Shown: in pieces, positions 25,855 to 41,493 of the stretch
How positions within the stretch are numbered: the stretch's first letter is position 1
How the letters are laid out: each line of letters starts with the position of its first letter
Source: Actinomycetota bacterium
Lineage (GTDB): Bacteria; Actinomycetota; Actinomycetes; S36-B12; UBA10799
Direction: 5' to 3'
NCBI GenBank assembly: GCA_020637055.1
Contig: JACJWR010000001.1
Coordinates: 806,001-870,000 of the forward strand
DNA length: 64,000 nt
Position numbers and translations under genes: made by a program
The notes under the pieces: model-generated
The model's database searches: none
The model's input: only the letters and a program-made list of their open reading frames with translations
Told to the model about the DNA's origin: nothing

Positions 25855-27032
25855 GCACCACGGACACTGTTCGACCGGATCCGGCCCCGGCGCGTCCGTC
25901 CCGAGCCGCGACCCGATCGCTCAGAGGGCGGCCGGCGCTCTACACGAGCTACGCGTCCGAACTGGCCATCTTCAACACCGGAACGAAGAAGTTCTGGGTG
26001 GGCGCCCTGGTGGTGGCCGTGTTGCTGCTGCCGTTCGCGCTGCAGCGGGACATGGTCGCGCTGGTGGCCACGGTGTTCGTGTTCGCGATCGGTGGCATTG
26101 GGCTGAACCTGCTCACCGGATACGCCGGTCAGGTGTCCCTGGGGCAGGCGTTCTTCCTCGGCGTGGGGGCGTATACGGCCGCCGTCTTCGGTGGGGAGTC
26201 CAGCCGCGGGGTGATCGGGCTGGGTTGGGACATGGCGATCTGGCTGCCGCTGGCCGGACTCGTACCGGCATTGATCGCGTTGGTGCTCGCGCCCCTGGCG
26301 GCGCGGGTGCGGGGCCTCTACCTGGCGATCCTCACCTTGGGTCTGGTCTTCATCGGCGAGCACATTTTCAAGGAAGCCGACGCCATCACCGGCGGTGCCG
26401 GCGTCGGGCGCGCTCCGGCGGAACCGATCTTCCTGGGCTTCAACCTCTTCGACCGCTACGAGGTCTTCGGCTACCGGATCGATCGGTTCACCACGTTCTA
26501 CTACGCCTGCTTCGTGATCTTCGTCGTGATGGCGGTGTTGGCCCGCAACCTGGTGCGTTCTCGGTTCGGTCGGAGTTTCGCCGCAGTACGCGACCGCGAC
26601 GTCGCCGCGGAGGTGATGGGGGTGTCGCTGCTGCGCACCAAGACCATCGCATTCGCGATCTCCTCGTTCTACGCGGGGATCGCCGGCGCGCTGCTGTCCA
26701 TCATCATCGGGCGGATATCGCCGGAGACGTGGAATTTCTTCCTCTCGGTGGAGTTCCTCGCAGTCATCTTCATCGGCGGTCTGGCGAGCATCAGCGGCGC
26801 CATCGCGGGTGCGGTGTTCGTGGTGATGTTGCCCAAACTGGTCAACAACCTCACCGGCTTCCTCCCCGTGAGTTCCGGGGTCGGTCAGGGCGGCATCCTC
26901 AACGTCTTCGAATTGCAGACGATCATCTTCGGCCTGCTCATCGTGCTGTTCCTCATCCTGGAGCCGCGCGGCCTGTACGGACTCTGGATCAGAGTGCGGA
27001 ACTACTTCAAGGCGTGGCCGTTCTCCTATTGA
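25851..27032 (+). CDS. livM: HAAT-type ABC transporter permease, LivM-like
   Basis: A 393-residue permease with about ten helices; typical LivM segments are GLNLLTGYAGQVSLGQAFF, VRGLYLAILTL and IFIGGLASISGAIAGAV. A hydrophilic N-terminus of about 50 residues precedes the first helix. ATG at 25851 overlaps the livH stop; AAGGAGG lies about ten bases upstream. Last gene of the operon. Confidence 0.93.
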   Translation: MSTTDTVRPDPAPARPSRAATRSLRGRPALYTSYASELAIFNTGTKKFWVGALVVAVLLLPFALQRDMVALVATVFVFAIGGIGLNLLTGYAGQVSLGQAFFLGVGAYTAAVFGGESSRGVIGLGWDMAIWLPLAGLVPALIALVLAPLAARVRGLYLAILTLGLVFIGEHIFKEADAITGGAGVGRAPAEPIFLGFNLFDRYEVFGYRIDRFTTFYYACFVIFVVMAVLARNLVRSRFGRSFAAVRDRDVAAEVMGVSLLRTKTIAFAISSFYAGIAGALLSIIIGRISPETWNFFLSVEFLAVIFIGGLASISGAIAGAVFVVMLPKLVNNLTGFLPVSSGVGQGGILNVFELQTIIFGLLIVLFLILEPRGLYGLWIRVRNYFKAWPFSY

Positions 27033-27040
27033 CCCCAGGA

Positions 27041-27075
27041 CCTCACCGGCTGGCCTCAGGGCCTCACCGGCTGGC
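27041..27075. repeat. Short direct repeat after livM
   Basis: CCTCACCGGCTGGC occurs twice, at 27041-27054 and 27062-27075 (period 21), in the short gap between the convergent livM and aminotransferase genes. Probably a local duplication; no terminator hairpin is evident. Confidence 0.6.
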
Positions 27076-27089
27076 GTGACCTCGTCGGC

Positions 27090-28301
27090 TCACTCGGTGG
27101 CTTCGGCCAGCAGTGAGGCGATGCGTCCCACGCCTTCGGCGAGGTCGGCGTCGCCGAGGGCGTAGGACAGCCGCAGGAACCCGGGCGTTCCGAAGGCCTC
27201 ACCGGGAACCACCGCAACTTCGGCCTCGTCGAGGATCACCTCGGCGAGTTCGGTGGTCGACTGCGGGCGCCGGCCGCGGATCGTCCTGCCCAGCACCTCG
27301 GTCACCTTCGGGTAGGCGTAGAAGGCTCCGTGCGGTTCCGGGCATTGCACGCCCTCGATGGCGTTGAGCATCTCCACGATCGTGCGTCGGCGCCGGTCGA
27401 ATGCCGTGCGCATCTCGGCGACGGCGTCGAGGCCACCGTTGAGCGCGGCGATCGCCGCGCGTTGGGAAACGTTGGCGACGTTGCTGGTGGCGTGCGACTG
27501 CAGGTTGGTGGCAGCTTTGGTCAGATCCGGCGGTGCGATCATCCAACCCACCCGCCAACCGGTCATCGCGTAGGTCTTGGCGACTCCGTTGACCACCACG
27601 CACCGATCGGCGATCTCCGGAGCGACCACCGGCATCGAGACGAACTCGGCCCCGCCGTAGACGAGGTGTTCGTAGATCTCGTCGGTGATCACCCACAGGC
27701 CCTGCTCGGCGGCCCAGCGGCCGATCTCGGCAACCTGTTCGGGCGGGTAGACCGCTCCGGTCGGATTCGACGGCGAGACAAACACCAGCGCCTTGGTGGC
27801 CGGTGTTGTGGCGGCCGCCAAATCCTCCACGCTGGCGAGGTAGCCCGACTCCATCGTGGTCTCCACGATCACCGGGGTACCGCCGGCCAGTCGAATCGAC
27901 TCCGGGTAGGTGGTCCAATACGGCGCGGGCAGCAGCACCTCGTCCCCGGGGTCGAGCATGGTGGCGAAGGCGTTGTAGAGCGCCTGCTTGCCGCCGTTGG
28001 TCACCAACACCTGATTGGCGGCGATGGTCAGTCCGGAATCCCGGGCGGTCTTGGCGACGATGGCCTCCTTGAGTGCGGGCAGCCCACCGGCAGGGGTGTA
28101 CCGGTGCATCGCCGGGTCGCTGCAGGCAGCCACCGCAGCCGCCACCACGTAGTCCGGAGTGGGGAAGTCCGGCTCGCCCGCGCCGAAGCCGATCACCGGC
28201 CGGCCGGCCGCTTTCAGCGCCTTGGCCTTGGCATCGACTGCGAGGGTTGCCGATTCTGTGATTGCCCCGATTCGGGCGGAAATGCGGTCGGAACGTGACA
28301 T
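27090..28301 (-). CDS. Pyridoxal-phosphate aminotransferase, aspartate aminotransferase-like
   Basis: A 403-residue class I/II aminotransferase of the Ib subgroup: FGAGEPDFPTPDYV at the N-terminus, substrate/cofactor segment PAPYWTTYPE, SPSNPTGAV, and the Schiff-base lysine in NGVAKTYAMTGWRVGW. The C-terminal FLRLSYALGD holds the arginine that binds the substrate carboxylate. The best reading is aspartate:2-oxoglutarate aminotransferase (aspC/aspB-type), although arogenate or alanine specificity cannot be excluded. It sits before tRNA-Trp/secE as in other actinobacteria. ATG at 28299-28301. Confidence 0.88.
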   Translation of the reverse strand: MSRSDRISARIGAITESATLAVDAKAKALKAAGRPVIGFGAGEPDFPTPDYVVAAAVAACSDPAMHRYTPAGGLPALKEAIVAKTARDSGLTIAANQVLVTNGGKQALYNAFATMLDPGDEVLLPAPYWTTYPESIRLAGGTPVIVETTMESGYLASVEDLAAATTPATKALVFVSPSNPTGAVYPPEQVAEIGRWAAEQGLWVITDEIYEHLVYGGAEFVSMPVVAPEIADRCVVVNGVAKTYAMTGWRVGWMIAPPDLTKAATNLQSHATSNVANVSQRAAIAALNGGLDAVAEMRTAFDRRRRTIVEMLNAIEGVQCPEPHGAFYAYPKVTEVLGRTIRGRRPQSTTELAEVILDEAEVAVVPGEAFGTPGFLRLSYALGDADLAEGVGRIASLLAEATE

Positions 28302-28411
28302 GGGGCCGATTCTTCCCTATTCGATCGGGTCGCGTACAGTAGGCACCGGTGTCACAGCGCCGCTGTGTCAGCGTGCCCCCAATCCGCGTTGGCTGGCGAT
28401 CGTGATGCCGT

Positions 28412-28484
28412 AGGGTCGTAGCTCAACTGGCAGAGCACCGGTCTCCAAAACCGGGGGTTGGGGGTTCAAGTCCCTCCGGCCCTG
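28412..28484 (+). tRNA. tRNA-Trp (anticodon CCA)
   Basis: Acceptor AGGGTCG pairs with CGGCCCT, anticodon stem CCGGT/ACCGG encloses CTCCAAA with anticodon CCA, T-arm contains GGTTCAAGTCC. The CCA tail is not encoded. It lies 72 bases upstream of secE, an arrangement seen across actinobacteria, and may be cotranscribed with it. Confidence 0.95.
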
Positions 28485-28556
28485 CAACACGTTCCGCTCC
28501 AGTGGGGCACCCGGCCGCGTACCGGTGCTCCTTCAACCTCGACGAAAGGCCAAGGC

Positions 28557-28886
28557 GTGACCACTGCTGATGACGCCGACGCTGAAGGCGAGAAGGCGGG
28601 ACGCGACGGCGCGCAGGGGGCAACACCCGATTCGACGCCGGACGCCAAACCGGCCAAGGGGGCCGGCAAGAAGAAGAGCAGTGTCGAACGGGAAGGCATC
28701 TTCGCGCGGTTCGCGAAGTTCCTCCGGCAAGTGGTCGCCGAGTTGCGCAAGGTCATCTGGCCGACCCGCAGCGAGTTGATCAACTACGCCAGCGTGGTGC
28801 TGGTGTTCGTTGTGATCATGGCAGCCATCCTCGCCGCCTACGACTTCGCCTTCGCACGAGCTGTCTTCTTCGTCTTTGGCGAGTAG
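28557..28886 (+). CDS. secE: Preprotein translocase subunit SecE
   Basis: A 109-residue protein: an acidic, low-complexity N-terminus of about 45 residues, an amphipathic segment (FAKFLRQVVAELRKVIWPTRSEL) with the conserved VIWPTR, and one transmembrane helix. It completes the SecYEG channel. GTG start with GAAAGG eight bases upstream; an open frame further upstream overlaps tRNA-Trp and is not used. Confidence 0.95.
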   Translation: MTTADDADAEGEKAGRDGAQGATPDSTPDAKPAKGAGKKKSSVEREGIFARFAKFLRQVVAELRKVIWPTRSELINYASVVLVFVVIMAAILAAYDFAFARAVFFVFGE

Positions 28887-28926
28887 TCCCGCCCCCGACC
28901 GAATCACACGCACTGAAAGGACCCAC

Positions 28927-29688
28927 GTGTCGACCGACGAAACGCCCACCGAAGTGGTGGTCGAGGCCCCAGCCGAGGACGTCGTTCCGCCTGCGGAAGA
29001 GGAGGCGGCCTTCGCCGACGCCGACCTGGCTGCCGACGATGCGGCATGGTCCGCCGCAGCCGAGGGTCCGGGCGAGGTCTCGGAGTTCCGCGAGGCGTTG
29101 GAGATGGCTCCGGGCGACTGGTTCCTGGTGCACACCTACTCGGGCTACGAGAAGCGGGTGAAGGCCAACATCGAGACCGTCGTGAAGTCGCAGGACCTCG
29201 AAGACGACATCTTCGCCGTCGAAGTCCCGGAGGAGACGGTCTGGGAGATCAAGCAGGGACAGCGCAAGAAGGTCGACCGGCGGAAGTTCCCAGGCTACGT
29301 GCTGGTGCGGATGTACCTGACCGACGAGACCTGGACCGCAGTGCGCAACACCCCGGCAGTCACCGGATTCGTCGGCCAGTCGGACCGGCCGGTGCCGCTG
29401 TCGTTGGACGAGGTCGAGAAGATGCTGGCCCCCGAGCCGGTCGCCGCGGAGCCGGTGGCAGCCAGCGCCGGACAGGCGGACGAAGGTGTACTGACCCCGG
29501 TCGCACGCCAGACCGAGATCGACCTCTCGCCGGGTGACTCGGTGACCGTCATCGACGGACCGTTTGCCACACTGCACGCGACGATCTCCGAAATCAACAT
29601 CGACGCCGGCAAGATCACCGGATTGGTGGAGATCTTCGGCCGGGAGACCCCGGTCGAGTTGAGCTTCAGCCAGATCCAGAAGAACTGA
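28927..29688 (+). CDS. nusG: Transcription termination/antitermination factor NusG
   Basis: A 253-residue protein. The NGN domain starts at about residue 62 (WFLVHTYSGYEKRVKANIE, then KFPGYVLVRMYLTDETW) and the KOW domain lies at the C-terminus (PGDSVTVIDGPFATLHATIS). The first 60 residues are acidic and alanine-rich, an extension common in actinobacterial NusG. Insertion of an Ala/Pro/Glu linker (MLAPEPVAAEPVAASAGQ) separates NGN from KOW. GTG start after GAAAGGACC. It is part of secE-nusG-rplK-rplA. Confidence 0.96.
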   Translation: MSTDETPTEVVVEAPAEDVVPPAEEEAAFADADLAADDAAWSAAAEGPGEVSEFREALEMAPGDWFLVHTYSGYEKRVKANIETVVKSQDLEDDIFAVEVPEETVWEIKQGQRKKVDRRKFPGYVLVRMYLTDETWTAVRNTPAVTGFVGQSDRPVPLSLDEVEKMLAPEPVAAEPVAASAGQADEGVLTPVARQTEIDLSPGDSVTVIDGPFATLHATISEINIDAGKITGLVEIFGRETPVELSFSQIQKN

Positions 29689-29715
29689 CCCACCCACACA
29701 AGGAGTAGCACCACC

Positions 29716-30144
29716 ATGGCCCCGAAGAAGAAGGTCGTCGGCCTCATCAAACTGCAGATCTCGGCCGGTGCCGCCAACCCGGCTCCGCCGGTCGGTCCGG
29801 CGCTCGGCCAGCACGGCGTGAACATCATGGAGTTCTGCAAGGCCTACAACGCCGCCACCGAATCGCAGCGCGGTCAGGTCATCCCGGTCGAGATCACGGT
29901 CTACGAAGACCGCACGTTCACCTTCGTGACCAAGACGCCGCCGGCGGCCAAGCTGGTGCTCAAAGCGGCCGGTCTCGACAAGGGTGCGCCGAATCCGCTC
30001 AAGCCGGTGGGCAAGATCACCAAGGCGCAGGTGCGGGAGATCGCCGAAACCAAGATGCCCGACCTCAACGCCAACGACGTCGAAGCAGCCATGAAGATCA
30101 TCGAGGGCACTGCCCGCTCGATGGGCGTCAACGTCGTCGACTGA
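29716..30144 (+). CDS. rplK: Ribosomal protein L11
   Basis: A 142-residue protein of the GTPase-associated centre of the large subunit. Conserved N-terminus KLQISAGAANPAPPVGPALG with the proline-rich thiopeptide-binding region, and C-terminal RNA-binding domain ending in GTARSMGVNVVD. AAGGAG precedes the ATG. It lies 27 bases after nusG. Confidence 0.97.
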   Translation: MAPKKKVVGLIKLQISAGAANPAPPVGPALGQHGVNIMEFCKAYNAATESQRGQVIPVEITVYEDRTFTFVTKTPPAAKLVLKAAGLDKGAPNPLKPVGKITKAQVREIAETKMPDLNANDVEAAMKIIEGTARSMGVNVVD

Positions 30145-30282
30145 TTCGACACCGGGCCCAGCGGCCCACACCTCGGGCACCTGCGCCCGCGGTGAAACCA
30201 AGTGGAAGGACACCCGACCATCCGGTCGGATCCGCTGACACCACGCCGATCGCAAACGTTGCGACGGAAGAGAGGAATCACC

Positions 30283-30981
30283 ATGGCCCACGGAAAGGCC
30301 TACCGACAGGCAGTCGAGAAGATCGACCGCGATTCGCAGTACCCGGTCACCACCGCGTTGGAGATGATCAAGGGATTCCCGCCCGGGAAGTTCGACCAGA
30401 CGGTTGAGGTGAGCCTGCGGTTGGGGGTCGACCCGCGCAAGGCCGATCAGATGGTGCGCGGCACCGTCAACCTGCCGGCCGGGACCGGCAAGACTGCCCG
30501 CGTGGTGGTCTTCGCCACCGGCGACAAAGCCGAGGCCGCCAGGGCCGCGGGGGCGGACTACGTGGGCAGCGATGATCTGCTCGAACGCATCAAGGGCGGC
30601 TGGCTGGACTTCGATTCCGTCGTCGCCACCCCGGACCAGATGGGCAAGGTCGGTCAACTCGGCCGAGTCCTCGGGCCGCGTGGGCTGATGCCCAACCCAA
30701 AGACCGGAACGGTCACCATGGACCCCGGCAAGGCGGTGTCCGAGATCAAGGGCGGCAAGATCGAGTTCCGTGTCGACAAGCACGGCAACCTGAGTTTCAT
30801 CATCGGCAAGGCGTCGTTCCCGCTCGACGACCTGGTCGCCAATTACCGGGCGGCCATCGACGAGGTCAATCGACTCAAGCCCTCGTCCGCGAAGGGTCGC
30901 TACATCAAGAAGGCCACGCTGTCGACGACCATGGGTCCCGGCATCCCGATCGACTCGGCGCGGGTGGCAGCCGACGCCTGA
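30283..30981 (+). CDS. rplA: Ribosomal protein L1
   Basis: A 232-residue L1-stalk protein; signature GPRGLMPNPKTGTVT is complete. ATG at 30283 (MAHGKAYRQAVEKID) follows AGAGGAATCACC. The 138-base gap after rplK has two purine-rich stretches but I could not draw a convincing L1 autoregulatory site in it. Confidence 0.97.
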   Translation: MAHGKAYRQAVEKIDRDSQYPVTTALEMIKGFPPGKFDQTVEVSLRLGVDPRKADQMVRGTVNLPAGTGKTARVVVFATGDKAEAARAAGADYVGSDDLLERIKGGWLDFDSVVATPDQMGKVGQLGRVLGPRGLMPNPKTGTVTMDPGKAVSEIKGGKIEFRVDKHGNLSFIIGKASFPLDDLVANYRAAIDEVNRLKPSSAKGRYIKKATLSTTMGPGIPIDSARVAADA

Positions 30982-31027
30982 CGCCCTTCGGTGGCGCCCC
31001 GGTGCTCACGGCACCGCGGGCGTCACC

Positions 31028-31171
31028 TAGGATTGACCCACCAAAGACCGCCGGTCGCGCCGACGAGGCGCGGTAAATCCCGCCACGGGAGCCAGCGCAG
31101 GTGCTACCAGAGCAGCCCCTCGAACTCGGGGGTGCTCCACCCCGGTGCTCCTGCGCCGGGGTTTCGTCTTT
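31028..31171 (+). promoter_or_regulatory. Probable rplJL promoter and L10 leader RNA
   Basis: A TAGGAT -10-like box (31028-31033) is followed by a structured, 180-base untranslated region before rplJ. It contains the hairpin CGCGCC-GACGA-GGCGCG (31056-31072), a second G/C-rich arm and the hairpin at 31140-31161. Position and shape fit the ribosomal protein L10 leader, which the L10-L12 complex binds to repress its own operon. The exact L10 kink-turn was not resolved by eye, and the -35 box is poor. Confidence 0.55.
31140..31171 (+). terminator. Intrinsic terminator-like attenuator in the rplJ leader
   Basis: A 9-bp stem (CCCCGGTGC/GCGCCGGGG, one T-G pair) with a 4-base loop is followed by TTTCGTCTTT. 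It ends 46 bases before rplJ. An upstream segment around 31111-31136 (GCCCC...GGGGGTGCT) can pair in competition, as expected for attenuation. Confidence 0.6.
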
Positions 31172-31217
31172 CACGGACGAATCCGGTGGCACCACAGACG
31201 GAAGGAGCCATAACCCG

Positions 31218-31793
31218 ATGGCGCAGAACACCAAGGCGACGGTTGTCGCCGAACTCGCTGAGTCGATGCGCTCGTCGCAGGCCACGGTGCTCACCGAGTA
31301 CCGCGGACTCACCGTGGCCCAGATGAAAGAACTGCGGCGTTCCCTTGCCGGCAACGCGAGCTACGTCGTCGTCAAGAACACGCTGACGAAGATCGCGGCC
31401 AAGGACGCCGGCATCGACGGACTCGACGAGTTGCTGGTGGGGCCGAGTGCCGTGGCCTTCGTCGACGGCGACCCGGTCGAAGCGGCCAAGGGTCTGCGGA
31501 CCTTCGCAAAGGCCAACCCCGCATTGGTGATCAAGGGCGGTGTGATGGAGGGCAAGGTCCTCACCGCCGCGGAGATCTCCAAACTGGCCGACCTCGAATC
31601 GCGCGAGGTGCTCCTCGCGAAGCTCGCCGGTGCGATGAAGGCCTCCATGTCCGGTGCGGCGTCGCTCTTCAACGCGCCGCTCGCGCAGACCGCCCGACTC
31701 GTCGAGGCTCTGCGCGCCAAGGCGGAGGAGCAGCAGGGTTCGAGCGGCGCGACCTCGCCGGCGCCGGCCGAGTCCGAAGCCGAGACCGCGTAA
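31218..31793 (+). CDS. rplJ: Ribosomal protein L10
   Basis: A 191-residue stalk-base protein: N-terminal rRNA-binding domain (SQATVLTEYRGLTVAQMKELR, then VVVKNTLTKIA) and a C-terminal helix that binds L12 dimers, with an Ala/Ser/Glu-rich tail. ATG at 31218 follows GAAGGAG. Coexpressed with rplL, likely under the leader at 31028-31171. Confidence 0.96.
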   Translation: MAQNTKATVVAELAESMRSSQATVLTEYRGLTVAQMKELRRSLAGNASYVVVKNTLTKIAAKDAGIDGLDELLVGPSAVAFVDGDPVEAAKGLRTFAKANPALVIKGGVMEGKVLTAAEISKLADLESREVLLAKLAGAMKASMSGAASLFNAPLAQTARLVEALRAKAEEQQGSSGATSPAPAESEAETA

Positions 31794-31873
31794 GTCCAGG
31801 GCCCAGGCCCACCCAACCCACGGTGGCCCCGAGCCCGGGGGCGCTGACCACACCACGAAAGGAAACGCCGATC

Positions 31874-32266
31874 ATGGCGAAGCTGACCACAGACGAACTG
31901 CTCGACGCGTTCAAGGAAATGACCCTCATCGAACTCTCCGAGTTCGTGAAGATGTTCGAAGAGACCTTCGAGGTCACCGCGGCCGCCCCGGTGGCTGTTG
32001 CCGCGGCCCCGGCGGCCGGCGGTGCCGGCGGCGAGGCTGCCGCCGAGGAGGAGAAGGACGAATTCGACGTCATCCTCGAAGGTGCCGGCGAGAAGAAGAT
32101 CCAGGTCATCAAGGAGGTGCGGGCCCTCACCAGCCTCGGCCTCAAGGAGGCCAAGGACCTCGTCGAGTCCGCACCCAAGCCGGTGCTCGAGAAGGTCAAC
32201 AAGGAAGCCGCCGAGAAGGCCAAGGAGGCCCTCGAAGGCGCTGGCGCCAGCGTCTCGCTCAAGTAG
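31874..32266 (+). CDS. rplL: Ribosomal protein L7/L12
   Basis: A 130-residue stalk protein: N-terminal dimerisation domain (LTTDELLDAFKEMTLIELSEF), an Ala/Gly hinge, and the C-terminal factor-binding domain (KIQVIKEVRALTSLGLKEAKD). ATG at 31874 follows GAAAGGAAA. Ends before paired hairpins at 32293-32381. Confidence 0.97.
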   Translation: MAKLTTDELLDAFKEMTLIELSEFVKMFEETFEVTAAAPVAVAAAPAAGGAGGEAAAEEEKDEFDVILEGAGEKKIQVIKEVRALTSLGLKEAKDLVESAPKPVLEKVNKEAAEKAKEALEGAGASVSLK

Positions 32267-32292
32267 CACGCGACCCCCGGCACCCGCCGGGA

Positions 32293-32337
32293 ACGAACCG
32301 GGTCCGCACCCCTGCGGGGGAGTTGGGCCCGGTTCGT
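32293..32337 (+). terminator. Hairpin after rplL (first of two)
   Basis: Perfect 10-bp arms ACGAACCGGG and CCCGGTTCGT (32293-32302, 32328-32337) enclose a small inner stem (ACCCCTGCGGGGG). No T-run follows, as is common for actinobacterial terminators. It could stop or reduce transcription from rplJL into rpoBC, or be an RNA-processing site. Confidence 0.6.
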
Positions 32338-32341
32338 CGGT

Positions 32342-32381
32342 CTTCCGGCGGACTCGTTTCAGCCGACTCGCCCGCCGGAAG
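32342..32381 (+). terminator. Hairpin after rplL (second of two)
   Basis: A second perfect inverted repeat, CTTCCGGCGG and CCGCCGGAAG (32342-32351, 32372-32381), follows the first after only four bases, with a 20-base loop. Tandem hairpins here separate rplJL from the rpoBC promoter at 32404. Confidence 0.5.
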
Positions 32382-32403
32382 TGCACACGCCAGGCCCAAA
32401 CCC

Positions 32404-32434
32404 TTGACTCCACCGGGGGAGGGCGGCGTATCCT
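32404..32434 (+). promoter_or_regulatory. Candidate rpoBC promoter
   Basis: TTGACT (32404-32409) and TATCCT (32429-32434) are separated by 19 bases (18 if GTATCC is used). This is the best sigma-70-like pair in the 348-base rplL-rpoB gap. The remaining 180 bases to rpoB are an untranslated leader with no gene seen. Spacing is slightly long, so the match is tentative. Confidence 0.45.
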
Positions 32435-32614
32435 CTTTGATTGCCTACCCGCCCGCGCCGACGTTCTTGCCATCGGCTATTGTTGGTCCTTGCGCCCACA
32501 CCACCGACATCACGCCTGCACTGAAAGCGACTCCCCCTGCCTGCCCACAGGCCGGCGATGAACCGGTTGCGGTGCAGACGATGACGAGAGTTCCGGCCCT
32601 TGGAAGGATCCCTC

Positions 32615-36106
<3,492 letters not shown>

Positions 36107-36114
36107 CGCGTCGT

Positions 36115-36141
36115 GACCCGGGCGCGGGCTGCGCCCGGGTC
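36115..36141 (+). terminator. Hairpin between rpoB and rpoC
   Basis: Perfect 11-bp arms GACCCGGGCGC and GCGCCCGGGTC (36115-36125, 36131-36141) with a 5-base loop, no T-run. In an operon whose products are needed in equal amounts, a processing or stabilising role is as likely as termination. Confidence 0.5.
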
Positions 36142-36200
36142 GCTCACCAACACAAACCACCACACGCCTGAAGAGTCACCAGACGCGAAGGAACATACGA

Positions 36201-40100
<3,900 letters not shown>

Positions 40101-40110
40101 CGGCCGCCAT

Positions 40111-40157
40111 ACGACGAGCGGGGACCCTTTCAGTCCGAGGGGGTCCCCGCTCGTCGT
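40111..40157 (+). terminator. Terminator of rpoBC
   Basis: A perfect 17-bp stem (40111-40127 with 40141-40157, ACGACGAGCGGGGACCC and its complement) with a 13-base loop begins 11 bases after the rpoC stop. There is no T-run, but length and position make it the operon terminator. Confidence 0.85.
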
Positions 40158-40215
40158 CTGCCTGAGGCATGATGGAGCTGTACCGCACGAGTGACGTGCC
40201 CCCCGGAGGTGGGTT

Positions 40216-40806
40216 GTGACCGATCGCGAAGAATCAGCTGCCGACCAGGACCCCGTAGCCGCGAACGACTCGAGCGCGGAATCCGAGACCACTGTGGAAT
40301 CGGCGCCGGAGGGTGCCGAGCATGCCGCCGAGGTGACCGAGACGATGGCCATCCCGCCGGTCGGTGTGCCGGCCGCCCCGCCGCTTCCGCCTCCGCCGCC
40401 GAATCCGTCTCAACCGGGGGATCCGGCCGGGTGGGCACCGCCGCAACCCCCGCCCGGTGCCCAGTGGGTCCCGGTGGTGCCACCGCAGCCACGGCCCCAG
40501 GCCAGCAGCAACGCGATCGTCGCGCTGGTGCTTGCGATCGTGTCCTGGGTCGCCTTCCCGGTGATTCCGGCGATCGTGGCGTTGGTGCTCGCGAGCAAGG
40601 CGACCAAGGAGATCAGGGCCAGCAACGGGTGGCTGACCGGTGAGGGCATGGCCCTGGCGGCCAAGATCATGTCGTGGATCAACATCGGCTTCGCCATCCT
40701 GGCGACCATCTTCGTGATCTTCCTTATCGTGGTGGTCGCGGCCAGCGGCGGGTTCGAACCCAGCACGGTTCCTTCGCAGGAGTTCTCCTTCGACTTCGGC
40801 ACCTGA
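40216..40806 (+). CDS. DUF4190-like membrane protein
   Basis: A 196-residue protein: an acidic N-terminus, a proline-rich linker (about residues 54-95, with PPLPPPPPNPSQP), then a two-helix DUF4190-like module (NAIVALVLAIVSWV, PVIPAIVALVLASKATKEI, then a second hydrophobic stretch). The form is common in actinobacteria and has no known function. GTG start with GGAGGTGGG upstream. It stands alone between the rpoBC terminator and the rpsL leader. Confidence 0.75.
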   Translation: MTDREESAADQDPVAANDSSAESETTVESAPEGAEHAAEVTETMAIPPVGVPAAPPLPPPPPNPSQPGDPAGWAPPQPPPGAQWVPVVPPQPRPQASSNAIVALVLAIVSWVAFPVIPAIVALVLASKATKEIRASNGWLTGEGMALAAKIMSWINIGFAILATIFVIFLIVVVAASGGFEPSTVPSQEFSFDFGT

Positions 40807-41118
40807 CGGCTCGAAGCGTCGACCGTGAGGCGGATCACGCGACGTTCCTGCGCACCCGCCTTTCGCTGCCCCAAGACCCTCGGCTACTCTTAAGTACGCG
40901 TGCTCGGAAAGCCTCGAGCGCCGCCGGCCTCGCAGGCGCCCTGGATCAAGGGCGCTGGCGGGCACTGAGTCCGCATCGCGGACCGAAACCCCCGGCGTCA
41001 CCGTCCCCACTCGGTCTGTCGATGCGATCTGCTCGCCCGACACGCCCGACCTCGGGGGTCGGAGATCGAGGCATTCGGACACACCCAACAGACGAATCGA
41101 CACGACAACGGAGTGCAG
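40807..41118 (+). promoter_or_regulatory. 312-base rpsL upstream region
   Basis: No gene is seen here. A weak promoter candidate is TTCGCT (40862-40867) and TACTCT (40885-40890), 17 bases apart, followed by a hairpin GCGCCCT/AGGGCGC (40936-40942, 40949-40955). The region should hold the start of the rpsL-rpsG-fusA-tuf operon transcript, but neither box is close to consensus. Confidence 0.35.

Positions 41119-41492
<374 letters not shown>

Positions 41493-41493
<1 letters not shown>

Noticed and set aside
27041..27075. Possible CRISPR-like or att repeat after livM
   Set aside because: Only two 14-base copies with a 7-base spacer; no cas genes, integrase or further copies nearby.
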